A stretch of 64,000 bases of DNA from Symbiodinium natans (lineage: Eukaryota > Sar > Dinophyceae > Suessiales > Symbiodiniaceae), in the NCBI GenBank assembly GCA_905221605.1, contig CAJNDS010002214.1, forward strand, positions 6,512 through 70,511. Reading direction: 5' to 3'. The translations under genes were made by a program, and so were the position numbers. This document shows, one piece after another, positions 55,027 through 64,000 of the stretch. Numbering within the stretch: the first letter of the stretch is position 1; the number at the start of each line of letters is the position of its first letter. Under the pieces are notes generated by a model. The model was not told where the DNA came from, did not search any database, and saw only the letters and a program-made list of their open reading frames with translations.

Positions 55027-57261
55027 TCGGGTACAGCAGAGTTGAGTAGAGCAGAGTCGGGTAGAGCAGAGTTGGGCACTCAGCTCCGGGCCAGAGCGGG
55101 ATCGGCGCCGCCTGTGCAGCTTCTGACAACTGCTTGCTGGCATAGGCACGAGTGGCATGGAGTCAGAGGGCTTTTGAACAGAGCGTACGTACACAGGCAA
55201 GAAGTAGAGTCATGGCCAAGCGGCCAACAAGCTGAAACATCTGATGAAGACAACGGCCACTGGGACAACTTGATAGCCACGGGCAGAAACGAAGGCTCCG
55301 CGATGCGGGCCCCACGAAAGTGCCAGTCTTTGCCTAGACTCCGAGAGGCGTTCAGAACAAGCAGATGTAGGCTTTAGGCGACCCCCGGCAGTGCCGCCAA
55401 GCACGCCGCCCGGCGAGCATCAGCAGCATTAGCCCGGTCCCGCTTCTCCTCAGAAAGGCACAAAAACGAGACCACACCGAGGACCCGCAAAATGCTCCAA
55501 AAAACCGTTTTGGGCAACCGCCCTGGGATCGAAATTGGGTGGGGGAACCCGAGCCGGAGCCGCGATTTTTTCACCAACCCCCCCGCCCCCCCCACACCCC
55601 CCGACAGCTCTCCACGGAGGAGCTTTCGTGACATGGGCAAGATGAGACAATATCACCAAATACAGCCAACAAACCAGCACAACAAGTCAAGTTGCCCAAA
55701 ACACCGGTCCGCACTTCACGTCAAGCATGCACATGTGACCCAGGCGAGAGTGCAACCTTCTAAACGCGTTGTCACACTGTTTCGGGGTTACCTACTTTGG
55801 TTTCAGCGTCGTGCGTGTGTGTGTGTGTGTGTACATATAGATATGTATATATGTATGTCTGTTTGTGTGCGTGTGTTTGTTCGCAGCATGGTGCGCTCAG
55901 CTGTTCTTGGTTGATTTTGGCCCCCAACTAATCCTGAAAAAAATTTCCCAACCTCGGTTCGGAGATTCTAAGCCAGCCGTTCGCCATACGGCTTGCCCGG
56001 TCTTCTGGCCCGAAGATCCCGCTCACAGTCCCACAGACAATCCCGGCAAATACTCCTGAAGTCCCCAGAAAATCCCGCAGAGAACCCTTCCGAGCAAGTA
56101 TCCTGCAGCCAATCCTCTGACGAGTGTCCCGACAGAACACTGCGACGAAGTATCCTTATTTCTGTCCGAAAAGGGCAGGACGGCTCCCACATTTGTTTTG
56201 CTTGTTTTTCCCCACCCTCGGTGTGGGGTTCTTTACATTTTAAATTCAACTCTTCTCCTCGCCGGGTCTACTTCTCCTCGCCCGGTCTACTCGCCTAGCC
56301 CCAGAATGCCCAGGGTGCCCAACCCGAGAGTCCCAGCATGGGGGAGGTGGAGGGGGTGGGGGGGACGGGAGGAAGGGGGGAGAGGGGGGGGGAGGCAGGG
56401 GAGGGGGGGGGGATGTCTGGAAGTGTTGCTCCTGTTTCAATTCCTTCTTCCCAAACGTACGATCTTGAGGGTTCGCCTCGCTTCATGACGGTGGTCTGTC
56501 ATGGTGGGGAAGAGCATACAGATACTGTGACCTCTTAGCTCAATAGCACTGCGCTACCACAAAATCTGATTGCCACAATACCATACTAGCTTGCTCGTTT
56601 GCCCAAATTCATCCTGGGCATCGGTCCTGAGACATATCCCTCATAAGCTGTGGTCAAGGGCCTGCAGCTGCCAGAGGTGGTCCTGGTCCAGCCCTGGTCG
56701 TGTACCTGTGCTCTGCCAGGCCCCTTCAGGAAAATGGACCGATACCAACAAATTCTTAATGTATCATTGTTAGCATTAATATTATTAATAGTAATAGAAA
56801 CAATAATAATAATAATAATAATAATATAATGGTCATGATAGTATTATTACTACTACTATTATGTGGCTTGAAGCAACACCGACGCAGAGGTTTTCTCAAA
56901 GCGCACTCCACGGTTGCTTCGACCAGCCGTTCGCCTGCGGCTGAGAGCGGGGCGAACCACGTGTTCATAGCTGTTTGATGGTTAAACCGCGTCATTTATC
57001 CTCCAAACCTAGTCTGTTTTCACTCTGTCATCATGGTATTCGAGTTGCCTTACTCAGTAATCCCTGCACCCGGTGCGTTCCATGCCTGAGCCTCGCATGA
57101 GCACAACGAGGTCTTTAGCCTGCAATCCGACGTGGTCGGTATCAACGCCGTGACCACACGAACGTTAATCATGCGCCTCGCCCCAGTGCTGACGGACTGA
57201 ACCCAACACAGCTGCATGCATAGCGAACGTGCGCAGTTGGCCATTTTTGCTTCACAAAGGG
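55027..57261. other. Low-complexity patches, no gene resolved
   Basis: Short GAGTAGAGCAGAGTCGGGTA repeats at 55027-55080; a plus-strand candidate exon near 55200-55375 (EDNGHWDNLIATGRNEG); a TG/TA microsatellite at 55810-55875; degenerate AATCCCGC repeats at 56000-56150; a G-rich tract at 56339-56412; AATA repeats at 56790-56860. Confidence 0.5.
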
Positions 57262-58059
57262 CAAGATACAAGAGTTGGGCTACCCGGTGGGCTGTTTATC
57301 CGTTGCAGAAACATGGCTATGCAAACTATTTGCAGGTTTTCGTTCCGAAACCTTTCCGAACCGTTCCAAACCGTTCCAAACCGTTCCGAACCGTTCCGAA
57401 CCGTTCCAACCTCGAGTCGCAAACTTTGGACAAAATCACGGACCAAGGATGTCAGATAGTTCCTGAACATGATGAAGTGGTTTTTGAGACAAGTAAACGG
57501 TTCCTGAGATACAAGTAGTATGCCTCCGAAACATAAACCCTATGCGAAACAGGCCACCGGCTTGTCCAATGCAGGAGAGTTTAAAATTTAGCGCTTCTTG
57601 CCCTCCCTTGAGGGCGTGAAAGCTAAACAAACTGTGGAAGTCTCTGCAGGTGGAAGTCCTCAAGATACAAGAGTTGGGCTACCCGGTGGGCTGTTTATCC
57701 GTTGCAGAAACATGGCTATGCAAACTATTTGCAGGTTTTCGTTCCGAAACCTTTCCGAACCGTTCCAAACCGTTCCAAACCGTTCCGAACCGTTCCGAAC
57801 CGTTCCAACCTCGAGTCGCAAACTTTGGACAAAATCACGGACCAAGGATGTCAGATAGTTCCTGAACATGATGAAGTGGTTTTTGAGACAAGTAAACGGT
57901 TCCTGAGATACAAGTAGTATGCCTCCGAAACATAAACCCTATGCGAAACAGGCCACCGGCTTGTCCAATGCAAGAGAGTTTAAAATTTAGCGCTTCTTGC
58001 CCTCCCTTGAGGGCGTGAAAGCTAAACAAACTGTGGAAGTCTCTGCAGGTGGAAGTCCT
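57262..58059. repeat. 399-bp perfect tandem duplication
   Basis: 57262-57660 and 57661-58059 are identical except for one base (G at 57574, A at 57973). Each copy contains five 10-bp units of CCGTTCCRAA. The near identity implies a very recent duplication or an assembly artefact. No gene was recognised inside. Confidence 0.95.
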
Positions 58060-59359
58060 CCCACAATGCCTGCAACTTGCCGTTGCACAACGGGGCTAAA
58101 GACAGCGTATAACAGCATCAAACACAATGAATCTAGGGAACACCAGGACAGAGATGCAGGCGGCACGTCAGTGTTGTCAGTACTGGGCATGCTTCAGACC
58201 CAAAAGCTTCGGCGAGGGTCCAAAATGACACCACGCAAAGGACTGCTGTGGCTCTTTGAGCTGGGACAGCCCAACTGGGATCAACTTGAAACAATTCAAA
58301 TGGACATTCAAATTCAACTCTTGCAACATCTTGCAACAGTATGTTGTCTGCGAAGTACACGCCTTACGAGCAATCATTCGCATGTGGAGCTGTTTGTAGA
58401 TTGTTTGTAGTATTCAGACGATTGCCCAGCTGTCACGGCAGATTGGACAGGCGCTGCCGCACGATTGCTTGTGAAGATGCCAATCTACATGACAGCTTTC
58501 ATGGAATATGTGGCCGCATGGCAATATCGACACCTTGTCCTCACGATTGAAGTCCTGTGTCAAGGTTTTGGGAATAGTAACATTCATTGTCAAGAAGTTT
58601 GAAGGGTGTTAGAGGCTTCAGGGCATTACAATGAACTGCGGGCACGAACAGAGGTCCTCCAGGCAAGACACACACGTGTGTTGCTTGCACTTCGGCGGGC
58701 AAAGCACCGGAACCTCCTCGAGAGCGAGGGCAGGGACGACATCATGTTGATCATGGTTCAGGAACTTTTCTGGGTTTCACAACCAAGGCCTCGAGAACGG
58801 AGGTTGTGGACTGAACTTTTCCCTTAGGCGTCTCGGCCGTGCGGATCTGAATGCGATGAAATTTCGGCGCGACTGCATCGACAAGCTCAAAGGACATAGA
58901 GGCCCAAATGTGCTCCTAACAGGGACAGGGCAACAGTCGTTCCAGTCGGACACACAAGAGCATGCTCGTTGAGGCGCCAAGAGTAGACATTTCGCTCTTC
59001 TTATGTTTCGGAGCTTGCCTTTTGTGTGGTGTTCCCGACCCTCGGTGTTGTTCAACTTTAAGTCACCCGTGCTCCTTCGCCTCCTGGCCTTCTCGGCCGG
59101 TGTCCTGCCCAGCCTTGTCCCAAGGGCCCCAGAGTGACCACCCGTGGCCCACACCCGCACCCACCTCCAGAGAAGCCCGCAGGAGTCCCCAGTATCCCCG
59201 GAGGGCCCAACCTCAGATAGTTCCGCGGAGAGCGAAGTACCGTGGCCTGGCCTGGCCTTGCTTTGCTTCGCAAAAAGAAGGCACATTTGCAAACGGGGCA
59301 AGACAACTGCGCTCGCATCGTCTCGATGGTCAAGGTAAAAAGCAATAAGGCTTTTCTGT
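58060..59359. other. No resolved gene
   Basis: A minus frame of 210 codons covers 58777-59409. Its start overlaps the membrane-protein exon in another frame, and its composition is mixed. A segment near 59280-59340 reads RAQLSCPVCKCAFFLR on the minus strand, which may be an exon. Confidence 0.3.
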
Positions 59360-59716
59360 GCTCCTACATGTCGCTTCACAAGGGCAAAGCTGCTCCTCCA
59401 GATGCTCATTACGGCGCTTGCACTGCTCGCTGATGAGAATGCGGATCACGGTCACCATAATCAATGAGCCGAACACCATAACCAGGAGCAAGCTTGGAAG
59501 GGATGACTTGTCGGGAGAGGCCGTGTAGCACCCGATGCATATGAGGCAAACCACTGACCATCCAAAGGTTGCCATGCCCACGAGCTGGAAATTTGACTGC
59601 TGCTTCAGCCCTCGAAGCCACGCTTCACAAGGAGCCATGTTACAAATGACGGTGGATCGTATCACTACGAGTACAATGTGGACCTCCGATCCAGCATGCT
59701 GCATCATGCTGAACAA
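59360..59716 (-). CDS. Two-helix membrane protein, unknown
   Basis: Open minus-strand exon. From a methionine (MAPCEAWLRGLKQQSNFQLV) it reads into a first hydrophobic helix (GMATFGWSVVCLICIGCYTA), a polar loop (SPDKSSLP) and a second helix (SLLLVMVFGSLIMVTVIRIL). It continues ISEQCKRRNEHLEEQLCPCE, a charged helix. The hairpin topology is clear. The exon end is uncertain (near 59360-59390). Residues before MAPCEAW may also be coding. No family recognised. Confidence 0.6.
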
Positions 59717-59748
59717 AGTCCTCTCATGTCAAGGACAGAGCAACTAAA

Positions 59749-60402
59749 GCAGAATAGCTCCGCAGTATGTCGCTGCAGCTGGGACAGGAGGGGGTTTACG
59801 ATTTTGGGGGACCCCAATAAAGACCCAAATAGTAGGATCCCCTTATACTAAGGACCCCAACAAGGTGCCCCCCAAGATCGTAAACCCCCCCCCTCCCCCC
59901 ACCCCAGGAATGAACGGTGACGCTGCTCCGGTGCCTGACCAAACTGCAGCGTGCCAAGATGAACTCTCAGAGCCTCCCAAGGGCACAGCTTTTCACGACT
60001 TGGCCCGGCGGAAAATCTGGGGCGCAGACCGACACAAGGCCACCCGAGTCAGGAAAAGTCCCCCTCCCCCTGTTCTCAAAGATGCACATGGGGGGGGTTT
60101 ACGATAAAAAGGGGGCCCCTAATATAGACCCCCCAAATAGTAGGATCCCCCTTATCATAAGCACCCCAAATAGGGTGCAGAGCCTCCCCCTGAGCGGCTG
60201 CATGGCTGCCCAGCAAGCTCTTCGGCTCGGCAAAGGCAGCTCCTGGCTGTGAAACCGGCAGCTTTTCGTTTTGGGGGGCCTAGTTGCTGAGTGCATAAGC
60301 CCCAAAAAAAGTGTGCACTTTCAGTTCTATAGGGGATTTTAGTTAGTACCCCAAAAAAGTGTAAAGTATACTCATTCAGCTACTAAAAGGGGGTGCTTCT
60401 AG
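59749..60402 (+). CDS. Unknown small protein in which every resolved intron is a TIR element
   Basis: Plus-strand exons: about 59749-59793 (IAPQYVAAAGTGG), 59908-60096 (MNGDAAPVPDQTAACQDELS, later FHDLARRKIWGADRHKATRV and SPPPPVLKDAHGG), 60181-60282 (PPPERLHGCPASSSARQRQL then AVKPAAFRFGGP) and 60380-60402 (TKRGCF, TAG). All three junctions are phase 1 with GT-AG. Introns are 59794-59907 and 60097-60180 (family 1) and 60283-60379 (family 7). The product is basic and proline-rich. The start was not found. A minus-strand gene (60383-60610) converges on its last exon, so the terminal exon is the weakest part. Confidence 0.55.
59788..59895. mobile_element. TIR element family 1, acting as an intron (59.8 kb)
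   Basis: AGGGGGTTTACGAT and ATCGTAAACCCCC ends are perfect inverse copies over 12 bp. The right end is extended by a C-rich run to a CCCCAG acceptor at 59907. Confidence 0.85.
60089..60176. mobile_element. Right-truncated family 1 element, still an intron (60.1 kb)
   Basis: Left TIR GGGGGGGTTTACGATAAAA and core are present. The right TIR is missing, and the sequence stops at CCCCAAATAGGGTGCAG, which gives the acceptor. Intron 60097-60180. Confidence 0.8.
60275..60392. mobile_element. TIR element family 7
   Basis: TIRs TAGTTGCTGAGTGCATA and TAGTAGCTGAATGAGTATA. It also has an internal direct repeat of CCCCAAAAAAAGTGT. Both strands have a GT in one TIR and a CAG in the other. Confidence 0.7.
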
Positions 60403-60610
60403 AAGACAGCTGGGCACCTTCGACAGGCTTCAGGGTCACCACCACGTCTCTTGCCATGGTCACCAGCCTTATCTTCTCCAAGTCTTGCCTCTCAGCTTCT
60501 TGGATCCGGAGCTGAAGGCTCGAAGGCAAAGACGACTGAGTGCCGAGCAAGTTGGACATGGCATTCACGAAGACGGTGCCCACGAAACCCGCATCTGGGA
60601 TGAAGGCATA
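60383..60610 (-). CDS. Candidate C-terminal exon, unknown protein
   Basis: Open minus-strand stretch reading FIPDAGFVGTVFVNAMSNLL, then SSLQLRIQEAERQDLEKIRL and VTMARDVVVTLKPVEG, ending at TAG at 60383 or splicing into the family 7 element. The plus strand is also open (SAEQVGHGIHEDGAHETRIW), but the minus frame has better helix and hydrophobic patterning. Confidence 0.4.
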   Translation of the reverse strand, partial: YAFIPDAGFVGTVFVNAMSNLLGTQSSLPSSLQLRIQEAERQDLEKIRLVTMARDVVVTLKPVEGAQLSSRSTPF

Positions 60611-60689
60611 GGTGCCGAAACCTTGCCGGCAGCGGGCCGAAGTCCGGTCAGGGGCGCTTCGGCGCCCTTCGGCACCGTCTTGTCTTGAC

Positions 60690-61600
60690 CCTCTGGATGT
60701 CTCCTTTAAGGTGGAGCATGGAAGTTCCTTTCTGTACTTCGGTGCCTTTTGTGAGACCCCCCCCCCAGCTCTGTCACTTTCGATACTTTACTTTCCGGCC
60801 GTGCAGGTTCATCGTTTCGAAAAGGGGCAAAAAAGGTTCGCCTTTTCGGGTCCTGGGCTGCCCGCAAAAGACTCCTTTGCAGGCACGTGGGATGGCCCCT
60901 CACTCCTTGTGTACCCCACCACACTTGACCCGGGAATCCCGTCACAATTGACGCACAATTCATGGCTTCATGGTGGGCGGATGGTGCCTGCAGATGACAC
61001 ACAGATGCCTGCAAAGTGCAAGTGGCTGAGGTCCGGCACCATCAGTCGCCAGCTGACTCAGCAAGGCGCTATCCTAGGCGCAGAGGCTGTCGGGGCTGCG
61101 GCTTGAGCTTGAAGCCCTTTGCTGATCTTTGCTGCTTGCTTGCAAGAGCAGGGCTGAACACTGAAGCATTTAAGAATCATGGAGTTGGTGTGAGCCATGT
61201 GACTCGGCTGCTTGCCAGTGGACAAAACTGAGAGCTGGGCTAGCTCGTAGCCAAAGCCGAAAGTGCTAATGGTGCAGGGCCTGCAAAAGAAAGCTGCCGA
61301 AAGCTGAACATCTGTCATGCCTCGAATGATGCATGCAAAGGTCAAAATGCACACAAAACGAGACAAAAAACAAACTGAGCATCCATGGGGCGAGTCCCTG
61401 GCAGTCTGCCCCCTTCACTCTTGTCCTTGAGGCGCTTCAGCATTGGCAAGATGCCTCAGGTCAGCACATTAAGTTTCTTTACATCCACAGGCTCTCAGCA
61501 CGCTCCGCAGGGCCTCTGGGAGGATTGATGTTGGGCAGCCCATCGGTGAAGAGCATTACCTGCAGAACTCCGTGCCATGTCTCGCCGCCTATCTGGTCAT
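60690..61600. other. No resolved gene
   Basis: Short frames on both strands; no supported exon pairs. Confidence 0.3.
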
Positions 61601-61603
61601 CCT

Positions 61604-61700
61604 GAACCCCAAACCCTAAACCTAAACTGGCTCTAAACCCTCAACCCTAAACCCTAAACCCTAAACCCCAAACCCCCAACCCCAAACCTTCAAACCCTGA
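61604..61700. repeat. Interstitial CCCTAAA tract
   Basis: Mixed CCCTAAA, CCCCAAA and CCTAAAC units over about 95 bp. Confidence 0.85.
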
Positions 61701-61976
61701 CAACTGAGAGATGCTGAATCGCCCAGCTCTGCTTCTCTGTCCCGCATGGACGGTACAAGAGAAGAGATTTCCGGGGCTCGGGCGTGCTGCAGCCGGTTAG
61801 CTTGCGCACCCTCCTTCAAAAGATTCAAGCCTCAGAGGCATTCAACTCGGCTTCTCATGAACAATCACTTCAAGGCCTAAAAAAAACAACACTTCTGCAT
61901 CTTGGGGGGGGGGGGGTGCAGTAGGTGCAGAAGGGTGCTGAAGTAACTCTCTCCATGAGAGATCTCCGGGGGCTTC

Positions 61977-62691
61977 TGTCCTACTGCTCCGAGGTGGCTT
62001 TCGGCTGCGATCTGGGGGTCAGACCGGTTTGAAGCCCATCCCAGAGGTTCGTCATGCCTTCCAGGGAAAAAGACACCCATGTGCATCTACTTTTGTACAT
62101 ATATGCCCCACATGAACTTTCCGGATGGAAAGGGTCTATTTGGTAGGGAGGGCGAGCTGATAGCTCACTTGGGATGTTGAAGTCAGGGGGGCCCACGTTT
62201 CTCTGCAGAGCACAGATTTAGCGGAAGATCAAACATGGCTCGCGCAAAGGGCTTCCAGGATGTGGCTAACTCACCGTTGGGCTTGCCAAGTTGTCTCAGC
62301 TCTTTCAACCAAATCTCCATGTCATTCGCCCTGCTCTTCCCAGCGTTGTCAGAATTTCACCTCTTGTGGGTTTCGTCTGCTGCCAAGCTGATTCGGTATG
62401 TGTGGAGTAAGTGTGCTGGGATGTGCACGGCAATACAGTGCTTACATAACTCCGTGCTGCCTCGTGGGTAAATTTTCGGGGCTTCTGAACTTCTGCAAGC
62501 TGATGTTGGAGACGTTCGCGTAAGCCGGCCAAACAGAGGATCCAAACCCTAAACCCTAAGCCCTTAACCCTAAACCCTAAACCCTATACCCTAAACCCTA
62601 AAGCAGAAGTTCTGATCCTCCGTCCTTCGGCAATGAGCTCCTCCAGCTTGCCCTCTGAGAACTTCCTCTGCCGCCGGGAGCAGGAGGCCAT
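61977..62691 (-). CDS. Unknown protein whose first intron is telomeric repeat
   Basis: Start codon at 62691. Exon 1 (62597-62691) is MASCSRRQRKFSEGKLEELI then AEGRRIRTSAL. Exon 2 (62446-62548) is 34 codons (VWILCLAGLRERLQHQLAEV, then QKPRKFTHEAARSY) ending at a GTAAGC donor. The 48-bp intron between them is pure TTTAGGG-type repeat. A third exon near 62268-62310 reads IWLKELRQLGKPN in phase 0 before GTGAGT. A further stretch, NVGPPDFNIPSELSARPPYQ (about 62110-62190), is likely. The N-terminus is basic and helical. No family recognised. Confidence 0.6.
62549..62596. repeat. Telomeric-repeat intron
   Basis: On the minus strand this starts GTTTAGGGTATAGGG and ends GGGTTTAG: seven TTTAGGG-type units that supply both GT and AG. 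Read through, it contains an in-frame stop. Removing it joins two coding exons in the same frame. The same tract continues a few bases into both exons. Confidence 0.7.
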
Positions 62692-62766
62692 CAAGTGATG
62701 TCTTTACGCAATGTTCTGTAGGGTTTAGGGTGCGGAGCTGCAACTGGTATTGTAGAAAGAAGTTAG

Positions 62767-62953
62767 TGTTGGAAGTTGAAAGGGTTAATAAACCCGGAAA
62801 TCATTTTTATGGCTCAAGACTGGGCCATGTGCCTGGTAGTAAAAGGTGAGTGCCCTGTGGTTTGGGTTTGTTGTGTGGTTGATCCAGGGAAATCAAGGGA
62901 TTCTGTTGGGGTTGACTTTTCGGTTTCTCGTCCCCCTTCGGGTTCCCCCCGTA
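62767..62953 (+). mobile_element. Putative 5' LTR of a copia-like retrotransposon
   Basis: Begins TGTTGGAAGTTG, the TGTTGGAA start common in Ty1/copia LTRs, and stops just before a tRNA-complementary primer site. It is about 187 bp. The 3' end reads CCCCGTA rather than the usual CA, so the boundary or the LTR identity needs the 3' copy, which lies outside the window. Confidence 0.5.
62794..62818 (+). other. Possible relict spliced-leader sequence in the LTR
   Basis: CCGGAAATCATTTTTATGGCTCAAG resembles the dinoflagellate spliced leader (CCGTAGCCATTTTGGCTCAAG): exact GGCTCAAG end and CATTTT core, with a few inserted bases. An 8-bp match alone is expected by chance in this window, so this is only suggestive. 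Confidence 0.3.
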
Positions 62954-62965
62954 GGTTATGAGCCC
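62954..62965 (+). promoter_or_regulatory. Putative primer-binding site (half-tRNA iMet)
   Basis: GGTTATGAGCCC is complementary to GGGCTCATAACC, the anticodon arm of methionine tRNA. Drosophila copia and yeast Ty5 prime from this internal part of initiator tRNA rather than its 3' end. Its position directly after the LTR supports the retroelement call. Confidence 0.5.
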
Positions 62966-63018
62966 AAATTAGGTTCCCTGCGGTTTGTGTTTCGGCTTTA
63001 GGGTGGAAGCTTGAAGCC

Positions 63019-64000
63019 ATGGCGACCAACTGGTTACGGACTGGGGTGGCATCATCAAGCTCCAATGTGGGCGACCAAGGTGATGGTGGTGTCAAAAGGT
63101 CTGCAACGGGTGAAAAAGTCGTTCCCAATGAGGAAGCTCTGGTTGATGTTGGTGGTATGCGTGGCGAAGAGAAGCCGGTGGTGGAAGGACTGGAAGACCA
63201 GATGGAAGCAGTTTTGCTGCGCCTTCTGAGCAAACATGGGCATCTTCTTCGAGCTGCGGAATCTGCTGAATCAACGGGAGCGCCAACAACAAGCTCCTCT
63301 ACGTCAAAGATTGTGGAGCAAGGGTGCCAGACAGAACTGGTTGGGGATGTTATCCCTGTTTCCAAGCGAGCTCGCAACAAGGTGAGTTTCGCGGCTGAAA
63401 GTGGTGATCTGTTGACAGGTGAAGTGGAAGAAACTGCGCCTGTTGCTGCGACAAAAAGCAGTATCCTCGTTGTTGGGGACGCAGAAGGAGTCGTTCCTGT
63501 TGCTATGGTGATGAGCGAAGGAGAAATCCTGGAATTGGAGGCAGCAAGAATACAGCAAGAGTCAGACGAGGACTTATACGCTGGTGGTGGAGGCAAAGCG
63601 TCTCAGGCTGCTGACCTTCCAATCGTCGACTGCGATGGGAAGACATGGGAACGCCATTTTCACGAGGATGGGAGAGAATATTTTTACTGCTTGGACACTG
63701 GTGATACCCAATGGGTGTTGCCTAAGAAGACTGGAATGGCTGGAAATAGCGAGGGGCCAGGTGTTGGAATGGGCATTGTCCCTGTGGAAGATGAGCCAAC
63801 GCTGGGTGCTACCTCGTCTCCATCATCTACTGAGTCTTCTAGGGCACAGCAGGGTAGCATGGAAAGTGTGAACAGCGGTGTAAATAGTGTAAGTGAAAAG
63901 GATTTTTCCTCTACTATCGGGGATAGCGGTCCTAGGGGTGGTGGTGACGCCCCGACCTCGGGTTCTCCAGATGAAGAGGGGATTTCTGGAAACCGAGCAG
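63019..64000 (+). CDS. Retroelement-type polyprotein N-terminus with WW-like domain (runs off window)
   Basis: An open frame from ATG 63019 to the window end, 327 codons without a stop or intron; the upstream in-frame stop is at 62959. The start MATNWLRTGVASSSSN leads into a low-complexity acidic region with a basic patch (SKRARNKVSF, near residue 125). A WW-like domain follows: W at residue 210, GREYFYC, W at 232 and P at 235 (W-x21-W-x2-P). A Ser/Gly-rich segment follows. Lack of introns in an intron-dense region, plus the LTR and primer site upstream, suggests a copia-like Gag-Pol. No protease, integrase or reverse transcriptase is visible in the window, so a host WW-domain gene remains possible. 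Confidence 0.55.
   Translation, partial: MATNWLRTGVASSSSNVGDQGDGGVKRSATGEKVVPNEEALVDVGGMRGEEKPVVEGLEDQMEAVLLRLLSKHGHLLRAAESAESTGAPTTSSSTSKIVEQGCQTELVGDVIPVSKRARNKVSFAAESGDLLTGEVEETAPVAATKSSILVVGDAEGVVPVAMVMSEGEILELEAARIQQESDEDLYAGGGGKASQAADLPIVDCDGKTWERHFHEDGREYFYCLDTGDTQWVLPKKTGMAGNSEGPGVGMGIVPVEDEPTLGATSSPSSTESSRAQQGSMESVNSGVNSVSEKDFSSTIGDSGPRGGGDAPTSGSPDEEGISGNRA

Noticed and set aside
15096-57260. Other spliced-leader-like strings (GCCATTTTGG at 15096, GGCCATTTTTGC near 23690 and 57240)
   Set aside because: Each matches only part of the leader, at a frequency expected by chance.

Overview
The window looks like nuclear DNA from a dinoflagellate, most likely a Symbiodiniaceae-type alga. 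The reasons are interstitial TTTAGGG-type telomeric tracts throughout, very intron-rich genes that use GT-AG and GC-AG introns, genes in long same-strand runs, and an intronless gene whose product looks like plastid ribosomal protein bL34 behind a long leader. The assignment is inference. I found no rRNA, tRNA or CRISPR array.

Layout. Bases 1-9740 are a 112-bp satellite arranged in a 2773-bp higher-order repeat. It runs straight into telomere-like tracts (9745-10146). From 10.7 kb to 62.7 kb lie many small multi-exon genes, nearly all on the minus strand, separated by telomeric tracts, microsatellites and short inverted-repeat elements. Clear plus-strand exceptions are 42.9-43.3 kb and 59.7-60.4 kb. 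At 62,767 a copia-like LTR retrotransposon begins on the plus strand; its open reading frame (from 63,019) runs off the window.

Main discovery. At least seven families of 90-180 bp elements with terminal inverted repeats (TIRs) are scattered through the gene region. Reading the flanking DNA shows that they are introns. In at least 16 cases the coding frame enters the element at a GT or GC in one TIR, leaves at an AG in or just beyond the other, and resumes in the matching phase. This is the behaviour of introners (intron-generating DNA elements). One plus-strand gene (59.7-60.4 kb) appears to have only such introns. Telomeric repeats also take part: some tracts abut a TIR or lie inside an element, and one 48-bp intron (62,549-62,596) consists wholly of TTTAGGG-type repeats and supplies both its own GT and AG.

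Genes. Most predicted proteins are not recognised. The better supported ones are bL34 (37,999-38,481), two tandem paralogues of a small acidic/lysine-rich protein (12.1-13.95 kb), a multi-exon gene carrying two adjacent introners (27.8-28.6 kb), a two-helix membrane protein (59.4-59.7 kb), and the retroelement protein with a WW-like domain. Exon boundaries were read by eye from frame, phase and splice dinucleotides. No transcript or database evidence was available.
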